Positions 47,111-59,600 of a stretch of 64,000 bases of DNA are shown in pieces. Source of the stretch: Larimichthys crocea. Taxonomy: Eukaryota > Chordata > Actinopteri > Sciaenidae. The position numbers were made by a program, and so were the translations under genes. Position 1 is the first letter of the stretch. The number at the start of each line of letters is the position of its first letter. Where the stretch lies: assembly GCF_000972845.2 (NCBI RefSeq), contig NC_040016.1, positions 4,484,701 through 4,548,700 of the forward strand, given 5' to 3'. A model generated the notes under the pieces. The model was not told the origin of the DNA, did not search any database, and saw nothing but the letters and a program-made list of their open reading frames with translations.

Positions 47111-47899
47111 GATTTTGGAGAAGAAAAAGATGTCCGGGCGAGCCCTGCTTTATTTTTTTGTAAAGATGCTGTCGAGACAACGCGGAACAACCCGTGCTCT
47201 CTGTCTGATCGGCTGGCAAAGAGCGGTGTGTGTGTGTGTGTGTGTGTCTGTGCTCAGTCTCCCTCCCTCTCTCGCTGTATCCAAACCTCTCTGAATATGA
47301 GCAAAAACTTCAGCGGCCGTGTGAGAGGCTGCAGCAACACAGCAACGTAATGGCACGTCAACCAAGCAGCCTGTCTTCCGGGTCCCGGTTAAATGGACAG
47401 AAACTGGCAGCAGTACCTGTTCCCAGGAGGTGATCAATAACTTGGCCCTTACAGAGGATGGTTTTATATCAAGGACCCCCCACTCAGCTGCAGAACCCCT
47501 CTAGAGTTTTAGATTAGAGTTTTGATACAGAAATGTGCACAGGCCTACAGACTGAAGGTAGTGACATGAGGACATTTTTTACGCATATTTTCACCTCTGC
47601 AGTCAGTGAAATGATAATGAAATAATTGCATTAGCTCGAGGGGTCTTTACAGGGTCAGTGGGTGCTCCTGGTCCCCATTTTGGCCCAGCTGCAGGATAAT
47701 ACATGCACAAGCATGGTGAGCAGTTTGGAAGTTCTAAACGAGCTTTTTTTTTTTTTTTTTGCAGCTTGTAGCTCACAGAAAGCAAACTGAGGGTGGTGTT
47801 TGTGCAGCCCTTTAAGTGTCAGTCAGCAAACAGCCCAGAGCTACACTACACCATGTAGTATTTGTTTCCTCTTATGTTTCTCAGCTTTATTGTCACTAA

Positions 47900-47901
<2 letters not shown>

Positions 47902-47942
<41 letters not shown>
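47902..47942 (+). repeat. (GT)n microsatellite
   Basis: About 20 GT units, upstream of the gata2a distal first exon. Confidence 0.93.
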
Positions 47943-47945
<3 letters not shown>

Positions 47946-48801
47946 GCCTCGCTCTTAATTGACTTACAGAGATTTTGCTTCATGACTCTCACCCCCTGCT
48001 CCTCCCCCACGCCCCCTCCAATGCGTGCAGTGTGTTAAAGAAGAAAAATACGCCCCCCCCCCCCCCTTCCCTCCTCTTTAACAACAACTTTTGTAAAACA
48101 TGCAAAGCCTCTAAAATCTCCTGCACGCGACCTGGGCTCGTGCGCGGCGTTGGAGCCAGGCAGGTGCAAGAGGCGCGAGGAACCTCTGCAACTCGAGGCT
48201 CGTGCTCCCCAGAGTGCACACGCACACAAAAAGAAGAGAAAGAAAGAAAAGACAAGAAAAGAAATGCGAGAAAGTCCAAGGCTGACTGAATTAATAACGT
48301 TTGTTTCAGTGTTTAAAATCAGCAGAGCAAAGAGCTCAAAACATCTGAGACGTCTTTGTTCAGTGAGAATAACCAAATAGTGCTTCGTGATATTTTCACT
48401 CATAGACTACAAGGAGACAAATCTCTTTGTAAAGTTTGTCCAGGCTCTATATTGTTATTATTATTGTTATTGTCTGGACTGTGAGAGAAATGTATTCTCT
48501 GACTAACAGCATTTTGATTATTTGTTCTATATGAGGCTCATTTAGCTATGTGTTCGACTGTACTCGATATTAAAATAATGAAGCATTTAATACAGCGTGT
48601 GTGACTTTTAAAATGAGCTAATTAAAATTAAATTAGCTGAGAAATATGACAATAGGTCTTTATGATCCGCCGGACACTAATTCACCAGAGCTATCAATCA
48701 GGTTAAAAGTAGGTGGTGAAATAAAGAAATAAAATTTAGATTAATTTTACATCAGCAAATTTTATTTAGGCACTGGCAGGAAAAAATGACAACAAACTTA
48801 T

Positions 48802-48823
48802 TTATTATTATTATTATTATTAT

Positions 48824-48867
<44 letters not shown>

Positions 48868-48878
48868 AGAGTAGTAGT
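48802..48878 (+). repeat. Compound (TTA)n(GTA)n microsatellite
   Basis: About seven TTA units switch abruptly to about sixteen TAG/GTA units with one interruption. Confidence 0.92.
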
Positions 48879-49119
48879 ATGTTAAAAAAAATAGGCAGAT
48901 TATCTGTATCAATAAATCAAATTCACAACATTATAGTCTTATATTTGCACTTGTTTTTGTCAATCAATGTTCTGCACGAGACTCCGTGTTTGTGTTTGTG
49001 CGTGTGCACGTTTTTCCGTCAGGGACGATATTATATGCACACTGCATTAGATGCCAGGGCCCTTCTCCTTCTGATTATTACCAGGGGTAATATTTCATCG
49101 GCACCACGCAATCTTTGTT

Positions 49120-49262
49120 CTCTGTGAAGATAATAAATGGCCTAATCGTTATCAGCAAACTGCTGGGGGTGTCAGCACCGACCGAGGCTGGAAGCGGGGT
49201 CCAAAGTGCTGCTGAATAAATTGGTGTTTCTTATCTCTCACTCCCAGATTATCGCCGCCTTT
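49120..49262. promoter_or_regulatory. GATA-motif cluster upstream of gata2a
   Basis: Within about 140 bp are AGATAA, GTTATCAG, CTTATCTC and GATTATCG, that is four GATA cores on both strands. The block is unique and about 2 kb beyond the distal first exon. Mammalian GATA2 is autoregulated through upstream GATA sites, so a similar role is plausible but inferred. Confidence 0.4.
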
Positions 49263-49769
49263 TCAAACTTGCACAACAAATACATTCAATGCATCTAATG
49301 CATCATTTGTAGGGAGGAGGAGGAGGAGGAGGATGAGGAGGAGGTGGGCGGGGGGGACAGAGTGCGGTGGGGTGGGGGGGTCCCGCAGGTTGATAGAGAC
49401 AGATAGGCGCAGGGAATGAGAAATATTTACACGTTTTACGCGCTGCGGCGCTACTGCCAATATGAGCTCTATTTGGCATTAGAGGGGAGTTTATTGGCCA
49501 GACTATTGGTACACACACTTTACATATCAATACAAGCCAACATACATCACTGTGATACGATGCCTATCTGTGTGATTAGTCCCATTACTGCTGGAGGATG
49601 TGCCGCCTTCTTTTTAAATTTACACCACCCTTTTTTGCAAAAATCACCTGTGTCCTATCACACGGCTCGTTTTTGTAAATATAATATTGTCGCATGTTTA
49701 CAAACTTAGAAAACTTCCCGTGGATGGAAAAAAACAACAACACATTTTTAAAGTATGTTTATATTTTTC

Positions 49770-50045
49770 AGACTATCTCTAGATAACGGCATAAAATACA
49801 GATAACGCGATCAGCTCCATTTCCAGCTCTAATTATACTCGTGATAGTGCTTCTTCTCTAAGAAACACATCGAAACATGATTGCATTATCTTCAGTTAGA
49901 CAGGCTGAGCCGCTCATATGGAAGTTTTCTGTGATTTGGGTTAGTCTGGTCAGGAGGCCTCCTCCTCTGCAGACCACACGGGCCTCGCTTTAGGCCTGTT
50001 ATCATTTCACTAAACTACATTTGGTTAACAGCGCATGTTTGCGAC
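49770..50045. promoter_or_regulatory. Candidate enhancer with GATA and RUNX-type motifs
   Basis: The unique block carries AGATAACGG, AGATAACGC, TGATAG and TTATC motifs, then GACCACACG (RUNX-type ACCACA) near 49,973 and TTATCATT near 50,000. GATA plus RUNX sites are common in haematopoietic enhancers. No conservation or activity data were available. Confidence 0.38.
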
Positions 50046-50305
50046 AATTTAAGACATAAAAAGACCTGATACATTTTTTTTTAAATTGTTGTCCGGTGAG
50101 CGCAGTTTAATTGAACGAATAACATAAGCCTCCATTCACTTCCCTCGTGACTGACCTTTTTTCCTCGTCTTCATTTAATTCATAATTTCAACATGCTGAA
50201 AAATAAAACGCTGCAGGCCAAACGTGGCAGAAAAAAATAGGTTGTACATCCATAATGCAGTATTTATGAGTGACACTTGTGACAAAAAAAAGAGAACATT
50301 TTCCA

Positions 50306-50307
<2 letters not shown>

Positions 50308-50343
<36 letters not shown>
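50308..50343 (+). repeat. (CA)n microsatellite
   Basis: About 18 CA units. Confidence 0.93.
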
Positions 50344-50347
<4 letters not shown>

Positions 50348-50364
50348 GCACTCTCTCCCTTTTA

Positions 50365-50500
50365 ATACCGTGGCATCTCCACCGGCCCCGGTGCTCTGAT
50401 GGTCTCCTAGACAACCGAGATAACGGTGCAGCAGTTTTCCATATCGGTCCCGGAGTCTATTATAGCTCGGGATTAGCTCTCTTTCCGAAAAGGTCATACA
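50365..50500. other. Unique GC-balanced block, candidate conserved element
   Basis: Between CA-repeat tracts lies a repeat-free stretch with GAGATAACG (near 50,418) and a CCGGCCCCGG palindrome (near 50,382). It has no reading frame of note. Confidence 0.25.
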
Positions 50501-50745
50501 CAAAGTCACAAAACCTGCTTTTTTTTTTTTCCACCCCATGTGGCCCCAGCGTCAATGCACGCTTATGAACATGCAGGTGCCATTTCATTTAAAGCCATTA
50601 TACTAATGGCACTGCGCATTTGTTCTGCGCCAAAAAGAAAAGGGGGGGAAAAAAATAGAGAGAGATAGAGATAGAAGAGCCCAGTGAAGCTTCACACTGC
50701 AGGAGAGACGCAGTCAGCTCATGCAGGAGGAAATGCGCTGTTATA

Positions 50746-50761
50746 TAGCGACCCCTGGCGA
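50746..50761 (-). promoter_or_regulatory. CTCF-like motif between gata2a and rpn1
   Basis: TAGCGACCCCTGGCGA resembles the reverse CTCF core (AGCGCCCYCTGGTGG) with few mismatches. It points in minus orientation and lies in the gata2a-rpn1 intergenic region. Confidence 0.45.
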
Positions 50762-50794
50762 GGAGAGGGTGTAATAGCACTACAAGAGCGTTCC

Positions 50795-50799
<5 letters not shown>

Positions 50800-50848
<49 letters not shown>
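50800..50848 (+). repeat. (TG)n microsatellite
   Basis: About 24 uninterrupted TG units, 40 bp from the CTCF-like motif. Confidence 0.94.
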
Positions 50849-50850
<2 letters not shown>

Positions 50851-53800
50851 AAGCAGGGAGACTGTCGCACATCTGGAATGTTCCAGCTGGGATTCCCGGT
50901 GGCTGGACAGGAAGTTAGAGGAGCGTTGACAGGAAGTGTGGACCAGCATCGGGTGGAGAAAAAGAGAGAGAGGGTGATGTTTCCTGTTGGCTCTCTACAC
51001 ATGTTTAGACGCCTTGCTTATTCAGCCACCCTTCCACCCCATCTCCCTCTTTTTCTTGGTCCACTTCACGCCCCAACACAAGCACATAGGCCTACCAGTA
51101 TGCAAATGCTTCTAGCAGCATCCGCCTGCACTCGCAGTGTTAAATTATAGGAATGTGTTTAGAGGACAGTGGTAAGCCAACACAGTAGGAGTGTGCAAGG
51201 TAGGATTGTGTCACAGGATGCAGATGTCACCACATGAAGTGAAACTTCCTGCCCATCAAAGCAGTCAGTGCCAGTTTAATGGACTCGCGTTGAGCAGCCC
51301 ACAACAGAAAAGTGAGTACATGGAAATAAGGGAAGAAAATTCATGAGGGAGAGATGGCAGAGGAGAGGAGGAGAGAGCAAGTGGGGAGGGAGATTGTAGG
51401 TGGAGATGTGATGGAGCGATATGTGGATTGCAAGAGGAAAAATCTCTTTGTCTCTCCTGAGCTCGGTGGACAATCAAAGTTTCCTATCAGCTCTGGAGTA
51501 GGGGAAATTGGCTGCCCTGGGAAGGAGAGGGCCACTCTCACAGCCAATGGGAAGTGCCCCTGTCACTCTAATCAGGTCCGATAGAGAAAGTAGGAAACGT
51601 GTGTGTGTGAGTGTGAGTGTGTGTGTGTCAGACTGGAGTGCTTTTTAACAGAGAGCAGCTTTGTTTCACTCGCCTTCATGTGATCCAAGATGATACAAAG
51701 TCCAAAGTAGTGTTAGACCTTCATCTGCTGTTTATCCTCTGCACTGAGGGACATGTATGAGCCACGCGGGCTTGTTTTTTGGCAAAACTTGCCCTGAGAG
51801 GCATGACCATCAGTGCTTTGATGGAGCGCCATGTGGCAGAGATCAGTGGGTCTTAGTGGGAGCTGTGGACAGTTGCACACAAGGGCGGCAAGGGAAGAGG
51901 ATTACTGTCTCATCGATACAAATCCATACAGAGAGGGAGGTTGACATCAATATGCACACAGATATATAGGCAGAGCACAGAGGCTTTCAGCAAAAGTGTG
52001 CGCGATGTAAACATCTGCATGAGAGGAGTGCGACCGAAGACTTTGATGCTCGCCTTCTTTCGTGCCATCCATCTTCCCTGCTCTCCATCTGCCCCGCCTC
52101 CTCCATGCCAGACAAGAATGTGTCTCTCTGCACCCAGGGCCCAATCCTCTGTTTGAAGTCCCATCTCCATCTTCTGCGCTCCCCGTCCTGTCCTTCCCTT
52201 CCTCCGTCTTTCCGTCTGTCTGACCGTCTTATCTGTCAGCCCTACTCCTCCCCGTGTCCTGCAGCTGCAACGAGGGCCACAGACGCCTTCATTGTCCTCC
52301 TCTTCCTCACCCTCACGCTTCTGCACCCGGCCAGATCACACCTGCCACCTGCGCAGCACGCAGGGCCCCGGGACCTTGGCCTTGCGGGGGCTTTCATCCA
52401 TCCCTCACCTCGCCCTTCAGAGCTTCTCATCCCCTCATCCTGGCACCCTGTCACTGAGGAATGGCCGGTGCAGAGGGCCAGGCTAGAGCGGGACACAGAG
52501 CGGTTGTTGTGAGGATGTGTGTTTTAAGCAGGGCCAGAGGGAATCAACGCAGATGAGGTGCGTCTGAGGGCGAGTTTTGAGTTTAGAATCGAGTCATATT
52601 TCTTCTTTTTGATGACATCCTTTTACGGCCGGGGCAGCAGATTTGACTGAATTGAATGAATGTGTGTCGTGAGGAACGTGCACACCGAGTGTACGTATGT
52701 GTGTGTGTGCATAATAGCATGCTGACAGTGAGGGTGGTGGCTCTGTCTCAGTGATTTATGAGAGTGTGCTGTGAAGGGTCTTCTGAGCAGGATATTGTTC
52801 CCTGACTGGTGACTTCTGCCTCTCTCTCTTTGTGTGTGTGTGTGCGTATGTGTGTGTGTATTTTAGAGCGAGAAAGATTAAGAGGGAGAGTACTGCAGGT
52901 GAGCCCTCAATGTAATCAATCACCACCACGTCACAGGACCCAGGGCTTGCGGATTACCTCTTCAACTGATACCTAGTTTGACTCTGTTTTTTTTGCATAT
53001 TCATTATTTTTCTGGCAGATAAAGAAAGAACACACTCTGCATCTTTACTATACTTCAGGAAAGGAAGATAATAATCAACTTCATGCCTGAGAGGGGGGGG
53101 GGGGGGACCATGACAGCTCAACCACATGGCCCAACCAGTCCAGCACCCTGCACAAACCCCCTCATCCACCTCAAACACACACTCGCACACACGGTTTGCC
53201 ACATCAGGATACAGTGCTGCACATGAATTCCGGTTTAAACAGTATTCTGCTCGGCTTACGCCAACAGATAAACCGCAGTTCTTCTGCGACCGGTAATCAC
53301 ATCCTGGGCCAGAGGGCAGGGCTGGAACTGAAAAAGGCCAATCAACCAAACAGCAATACTACACAAGACAGTGATATAACAGCAAAAGTAGGGAAGCAAA
53401 TGCATCAACAAAAGGTGTGTGTGATGACATAAGCCTTAAAGTCCAGCCATGTACAGAGATGCCCTTTCATGAAGCAGGTCCAGTAGCATGATACTCTGTA
53501 GCAGCAACAGTCTAACTTAAAATTCAAAGACCTTTTAATTAGTTCAAGTGTGTTCACTTGTGGCCTGAGTTATGACTTTGGATCATCCTCAGACTTTGAG
53601 CCTGTATTTATCTAACCTTACAAAGTCCACTGAAGAATACCCCAAAGACACGTCTGAGGAGTAAAACAAGTTACAAGACACATTTATCAACTCCAACTCA
53701 AAGATAATAATCACATGATTAAGCATGTGTATGGTCTGAGAATGAATATCTGATTAAATTAAAAACTAGAACTAGACTTGTTGACATCTGTTTTATATTA

Positions 53801-54078
53801 TACAATCATGGGTCATATTATTATACATAATATATATTCTGTTATATAAGTGCATGATTAAAACAAACATACAAATTTAGCAAGAATAGCGGTATAAAGC
53901 AAACTATGGTGACTGCACTCAAGTCAAGGCTAGCTGTTTTAGCTGGAGCTAAATTGTCGGTTTCTGTTATTGAGTCGACGCTAACTAGCCTAGCTTAGCA
54001 TAATAGCAGTAACCACCATGTCTGCCGTTTCTGACCTGTGTACGTCACCTGGTTTCATGTCATTAAACCTCTTTTAAA

Positions 54079-54124
<46 letters not shown>

Positions 54125-55512
54125 AATTAAAGATTAAGCTAGCTCATGAAGTAAAACATGAGCAAAAGAGCTGAAGGAACAAAAACAACATATTCTGTTA
54201 TTTAACTTTTTGGCCTTTTAGATAAAATTCTAAATGCTTTTTAGGTTTCATGTTAAGACTGTGACAATGATTAATCTCTTCATGTAATCTGTATGTATGT
54301 CTGTTCTATCCTATACATTATCCTTAAAACATTTTGTGTGATATTGATATTATAAAATACAAATAATAAACACAAGAATGGTGATTTTGTCTCAGAAGCT
54401 GTAAGCTCAGCTCAGCTATGACTCCAGACTGATATATATTTACTTTTAAAAAGCTCAAGACTTATGATGCTTTTTTAAAAATTTAATTTTAAAAGCCATT
54501 TGATAAATAGCTCCATATTTAGGGTAGGGTAGGTGAGTAGGAGTAGAAAGGAAGGATTTGCGTTTGTCTTCCACCAAAGTCCAAACCTTAATTTTTAACA
54601 GTCTGGTAAATACAGGCCCTAGTCCAAAAATCCTGGTGACATAATTCATCCATCTCCATCTGGCCAAAGAGCTTACTAATGAACTCAGGTTCTCTATTAT
54701 ATTAAAGAAATAATTCCTTTTATAAAACCTCTCAAATGCACAAATTTTAAATGAGTTTTCAGTCCCCAAAGGAATCCTTCAATCACGTCAGTCCGACATT
54801 CAAACTCACAGAGTGACCTGATAGCATCATTACTGATTACTGAGTGTCAAGCAGACGTGAGCTCAGTGGTTTGGTGTCGAGGTGGACGTGAGTGAGTGGC
54901 AGCAGCCCGTCTGGCTTGCTCTGCTGTGAGAATGAGACTCGGCGGCTCTCCGAACTCTCACTGCTCCAAATCTCCACTCAAGTCCAAACACGTTAACAAA
55001 ACTGCCATTGTGTGGCCTTTCACCAGCACCGAGCATCGGTGCTAACAGACATTGTCTTTGCTTTCCCCCTGCTGTGTATTTTCAGAATGATTATTGTATG
55101 GCACATACAATATGTCAACGTTATCATTGTGAGGGGAACGGGGCCTGTTATTATGGAGCAGGAAATGACCTGCCAGGACCCCTGGTGACCTCAGAGGGAA
55201 AGCGATGACCTCAGTCTGACCCTTGTGTTTGTCCTGGGCTGTGACTGTGATCGAGGCAGGTCGGCTGCTCTGCTGCTAGGTGGGGTTACTCTCAAACAAG
55301 GAATGTAACAATGTGTTGGAAATTCCCTCCAATGTGCCAAGTTTAAAAAGGGTGCAGCAGTCATAGTGCCATATAATGTAACGTAAATTTTAAAAAAAAG
55401 ACATTTTCTATATGTCAGCAGAGTATTCATTGACATTCAGAGTCAGAATACAGTGCTGTTTTGTTGAGGGAAAAAGAAGCCTCAATATGGTTAACTGGTT
55501 GTTCTTGACACA
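50849..55512. other. gata2a-rpn1 intergenic region
   Basis: No credible coding exon. Contents include A/G-rich stretches (51,340-51,400), a C/T-rich GC block (52,080-52,500), a G14 run near 53,093-53,106, a CA tract (54,080-54,121) and A/T-rich DNA (53,700-54,770). Confidence 0.65.
54080..54121 (+). repeat. (CA)n microsatellite
   Basis: About 21 uninterrupted CA units. Confidence 0.94.
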
Positions 55513-55528
55513 ATAGCGCCCTCTTTTG
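55513..55528 (-). promoter_or_regulatory. CTCF-like motif just beyond the rpn1 3' end
   Basis: ATAGCGCCCTCTTTTG matches the reverse CTCF core AGCGCCCTCT well. It lies about 90 bp past the predicted rpn1 cleavage site, between rpn1 and gata2a. Confidence 0.45.
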
Positions 55529-55614
55529 ATTAACTCTGGGTACTTCTTTCCAAAATTAAATAAAATTCATCATCCACCTCCATAATGTTAAAAAAAAAAC
55601 AACCCAGATACAAG

Positions 55615-56425
55615 CCAAATGAGTTTCTCAAAACTTTATTTTTCAAATTTGACAGCTTTCCGTATCAGTGCCCATTTCACAAACATCTGTGTCCCATCTC
55701 CCATGTCTTTAACCACATAAAACCTAATCTCATGTATTCACTAATCTCATGGTCAAAAAAAAGAAAAGAAAAAAAAAGACCAAAAAAGAAAAATCATACA
55801 AAATGTAAAAAATGATGAACATCAAAAACAAGCATTAGATATTCTGACACAGAATCAAAGCTTCAAATTTATTCAAATAGAAACGTTACCCGGGGGCTAG
55901 TAGAAAAAGGATGCAAGTGCAAAAGAGTGAAGATTGGAAAACTTTCACCTTCATACTTCACAACTCGGTGAATCAATCGTAGAATACAGCAAATACATAT
56001 GTGAGTAAAGACATGAGACCGTTAACACTTGGGCCATTCAGCTATTTGTTTTAAAAAAGAAAAAGTCCCATAACCATACATACTGAAGAGGAAGAGGAGA
56101 GGGGTCAAGACTGAGCAAGATGTGACAAAGTGGAAGTGTAGCTCAACAAACTCAAAAACAGACATAAAAAAAAAAAAGCCAGAAGAGTTATGATGTAGCT
56201 GCTGGAGAGCTGAGTACACAGTGACCGAGTTTATCACAAGGCACAAGATAAACCCATCACTACTATAAGATGAGATGTTAACAGTCCATGTCTGGGTTCA
56301 AGGATGGTAAAAAAAAAAAACTTGTGTCACATTTAATTTAATTCTCATACATACACGTCGTCGGCTGTATGTTGTAGCAGAGGTGAAGTTTGACTGGTTC
56401 TGTATGCTTGTGTGGCAGGAGTAGT
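55615..56425 (-). other. rpn1: rpn1 3' UTR (inferred)
   Basis: On the minus strand AATAAA hexamers occur near 55,870 and at 55,640-55,635, so the UTR is about 550-800 nt with possible alternative polyadenylation. The distal part contains an A-rich run on the plus strand (55,755-55,820). Confidence 0.55.
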
Positions 56426-56608
56426 TTAGAGGGCGTCCAGCAGACTGTCGATGCGGCCGACGAGCTCTTGCCTCTTGCTTGTCAGAGTCTTCTCGCTCTC
56501 GATGTAAGCCTCCTTCTTGACCTTACCCGCCACCAGCCGCTCCGCCTCCTGGCAGGAGCGACACACTAGCTCCTTCACCTGGCCATCCAGCTTCTGCACT
56601 TCCCCGAC
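56426..56608 (-). CDS. rpn1: rpn1 exon 10 (C-terminus, residues 541-600)
   Basis: Acceptor CTCAG; stop TAA at 56428-56426. Encodes [38 protein letters not shown] and the conserved end [15 protein letters not shown]. Confidence 0.97.
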   Translation of the reverse strand, partial: VGEVQKLDGQVKELVCRSCQEAERLVAGKVKKEAYIESEKTLTSKRQELVGRIDSLLDAL

Positions 56609-59600
56609 CTGAGAGCACAGAGGATGGGAGTGAGCCTCACTGCACATTTGGGTTGGTTAACAAAAAAAATCATAGGCGTGGCCCTCACCTTATCAGCCAA
56701 GTCAGAGCCCTCAGCTTTGAGGCGGGCCTGCAGTGAGCTGATCTCGTTGGTGAGAGTGCGGTGGTCAGCCTCCAGAGTTTTCCGACCGCTGTTGAGCGCC
56801 CCGGTGTCGCGGGACTGCTTGTAGCGGTTGACCACTTCGTCCATGTGCCGGTACAGACCCAGGCGCTTGTTGACCAGGGTCAGCACCTGCTCAGTGATGG
56901 AGGCCACCTTCATACGCACTTCAGCTGCAGGGTCCTGAACAAAGAAGAAAGAATATCAAATATGACTAAAACGACAAGAACTGAATGAAGATAGAAATAT
57001 GGAGAACATCTGCCAAAGGCAGGAAGTGTAACCCGGTTTCCTCTCTAAAAGCACATGAATGTGGTCATACCTTTGTGATGGCAAAGTCCAGGCGGACATA
57101 GATGATGACAGTGAAGAAGAGGATGTAGAAGGCTCCTACGACCAAGAGAGGCTCCTGCAGCATCAGGATCTTATTGAAGTTATAATGAACCTGGTAATCA
57201 CAAAAAGAGGTTTATTTATTTAGATTTGAATATCAAATCAAATTCACACAACTAAAATGAAGGTTAGCAGCGTCCTGTGAGATACTACTGGTAGTTAAGG
57301 CATTAGTACGGTTTAACACTATATATGTAGAGAGATATCGTGTTTGCAAAGCTGACATTTTGAAGGTGACACAGTAACTTGTCTGCTGCCGTGTACAAAG
57401 TACAACATTTAAGTGCACAAGAATTGTTTTTGAAGCTCTGCAGGTTATCTCCTCCTGCATATCTGAACATTTGGTTAAGAGCAACGTCAGTCAATGCGAT
57501 CTTAAAACATTCTTACCACAACATCCTGAATGTGATGCTCCACCAGGTTGTTCTTGGTGGCGACCAGCACTGGTCGGCCAAAAGTATCCAGGTATGTATA
57601 GTGCAGCTGGTTTGGCATGCGATCAATTTTATAAGGTGTGTCCACGTGGATGTTTCTGATGAGATGTAACGGGAAATACGAGAAATTAGCATCAAGTGCT
57701 GCAAAACTCAAACAAACATACTGTAGATCTGCTTACAAACACTGACCTGGCTCCCTCAGGCAGGATAATTTTCACAGTGAGGGAGTCAATGACCTGGTCA
57801 TCATACACATGGTCAACTAGCCTCATCTTTAGTGCATACTGGTCACCTATAAGATACAATCATATGACATGTTAACAACACACACTGGGGACTCGGAACA
57901 TGGGTAGGAATCAACGTTTTCTCCAATGTTTGCGTTAGTTAGTGTTATCAGAAACCAACTGACCCAGGGTGTAGAGGTATTCGTAGCTGGGCAGATTGTA
58001 GCCGATGATGTAATGGGTCTTCCAGCCTCCAAACAAGGGGAAGCGAGGCCTGACCTCCACCTCCACTGAGTCATCCAGAACCTGCAGATGGGAGGTGGAG
58101 ATGTTGCCAATCTCATCTCTGTAGTAGACATCTTGAGCCGAAGCAGGAAGGATAGTCTGAAGGAAAAGACATACAGAGTCATTACCATCACCCTATCAGT
58201 AAAAATAAGTCAGACCATAGTAGTTTGTGTGTAACGCAACACCTTGAAAGACTTGACGGATGAGATGCCACTGTCAGACTGACGCTGATAATCGTAACGT
58301 GAAAAAGGCCCCTTCAGGACGGCACCTGTGTGCCTCAAGTCGATGGTTTCTTCCACAGCAATGTTACCCCAGTGAGAGACCTCAATGGTGCGAGTAATGC
58401 TACTGATGGTAAGGAAAGGGGAGTTGTTTTCGTAGTGGATCTTCATCGTATCCTGGAATGCACAAAACACACAATGTTTTAGCAACTTTCTTGCACTCAA
58501 AGCCGCACTCGAAGGTCATCAAATCATGTCACAGCCGTACCTCGCTGAATGGAGCCACGTCACGGAAGGGTCCGTACTCAATGATCTCATCCATCTTGCT
58601 GGGGTTGCCCAGCTTGGTGTAGCTCTCAGCAGTCTTGGAGGCCAAGCGGACACGTGTTGTCTGGCTGCGGGTGGGGTACGGGGAGTACAGGTAATGGTTC
58701 CCCTGAAACACCACCAACTGGCGCTCGGCCTGGGTGATTTGTGTGGGGAAGGGTCTCAGGACGTGGCTGAATGTCATCTCCACCTTCGCTTTCAGCTGAG
58801 CACCTGCTGCCAGGTTGGAAGGCAGCTGTACTTTGTAAAACTGCCCACTGTATGAGACAAAGGGAACGTCGGTAAGATTTGCATATCGATGTTAAGCTGC
58901 AGCTGTGAAATATCAGCTTGTCAGAGCCACAAAGTCTTGTTTTTAGGAATTCAGTGTTGGATTCTTGAAAAGAGAGGGAGCGGTTTTATTACTGTTCACT
59001 GTATATGCTGCCAAAGTGATATAAATATTTACTAACAATCGCCAAATATAATCTGTGTTCTTATTAAAAGTCACTGGAGTGACAGAAGTTTTTGAATGCT
59101 GAAGCAAATAACTGTGGGACAAAGACCATGTATCCTTGGCTAAAGGTAGAACAGATTTCTTTCATGAATAACACTCAAACTTTAGTCGATTCACTCATTT
59201 AGCGATCACCGTGGTAAAAAGAGTTTATAGTGCACGAATTGTGTGCGTTTCTGTTCAGTTGTTTATACAGACTATTAGATGACAGTGTCAGTTACCTTTG
59301 ACCTGCGATAGTTGTCTGTTGGAGTTCAAGTGTGCCATCTTCCTCCTCATCACCCTTCACCTGTGGAAACATGGTGGTTTAAGCATGGGCTCTTTAAGAT
59401 TACAAAATAAAAGCACGAAATACAGCACATGTGGAGTTTTTTTGAAATGCAATGGATAATAATTCCTTGCAGTAGCCGTGCATGTCTTATTATTCTGTAT
59501 AATAAAACACAGTATTGATGCAGTTTCATTCATAATGGAAAGGGGCAAGCCTGCGCAGTCACACACGGAAGTGAGCTGCCCAGCGCATACGTGTCATTCA

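Noticed and set aside
48035..48403. Minus-strand frame of 122 codons
   Set aside because: It depends on a C run and A/G-rich sequence and shows no domain or splice context.
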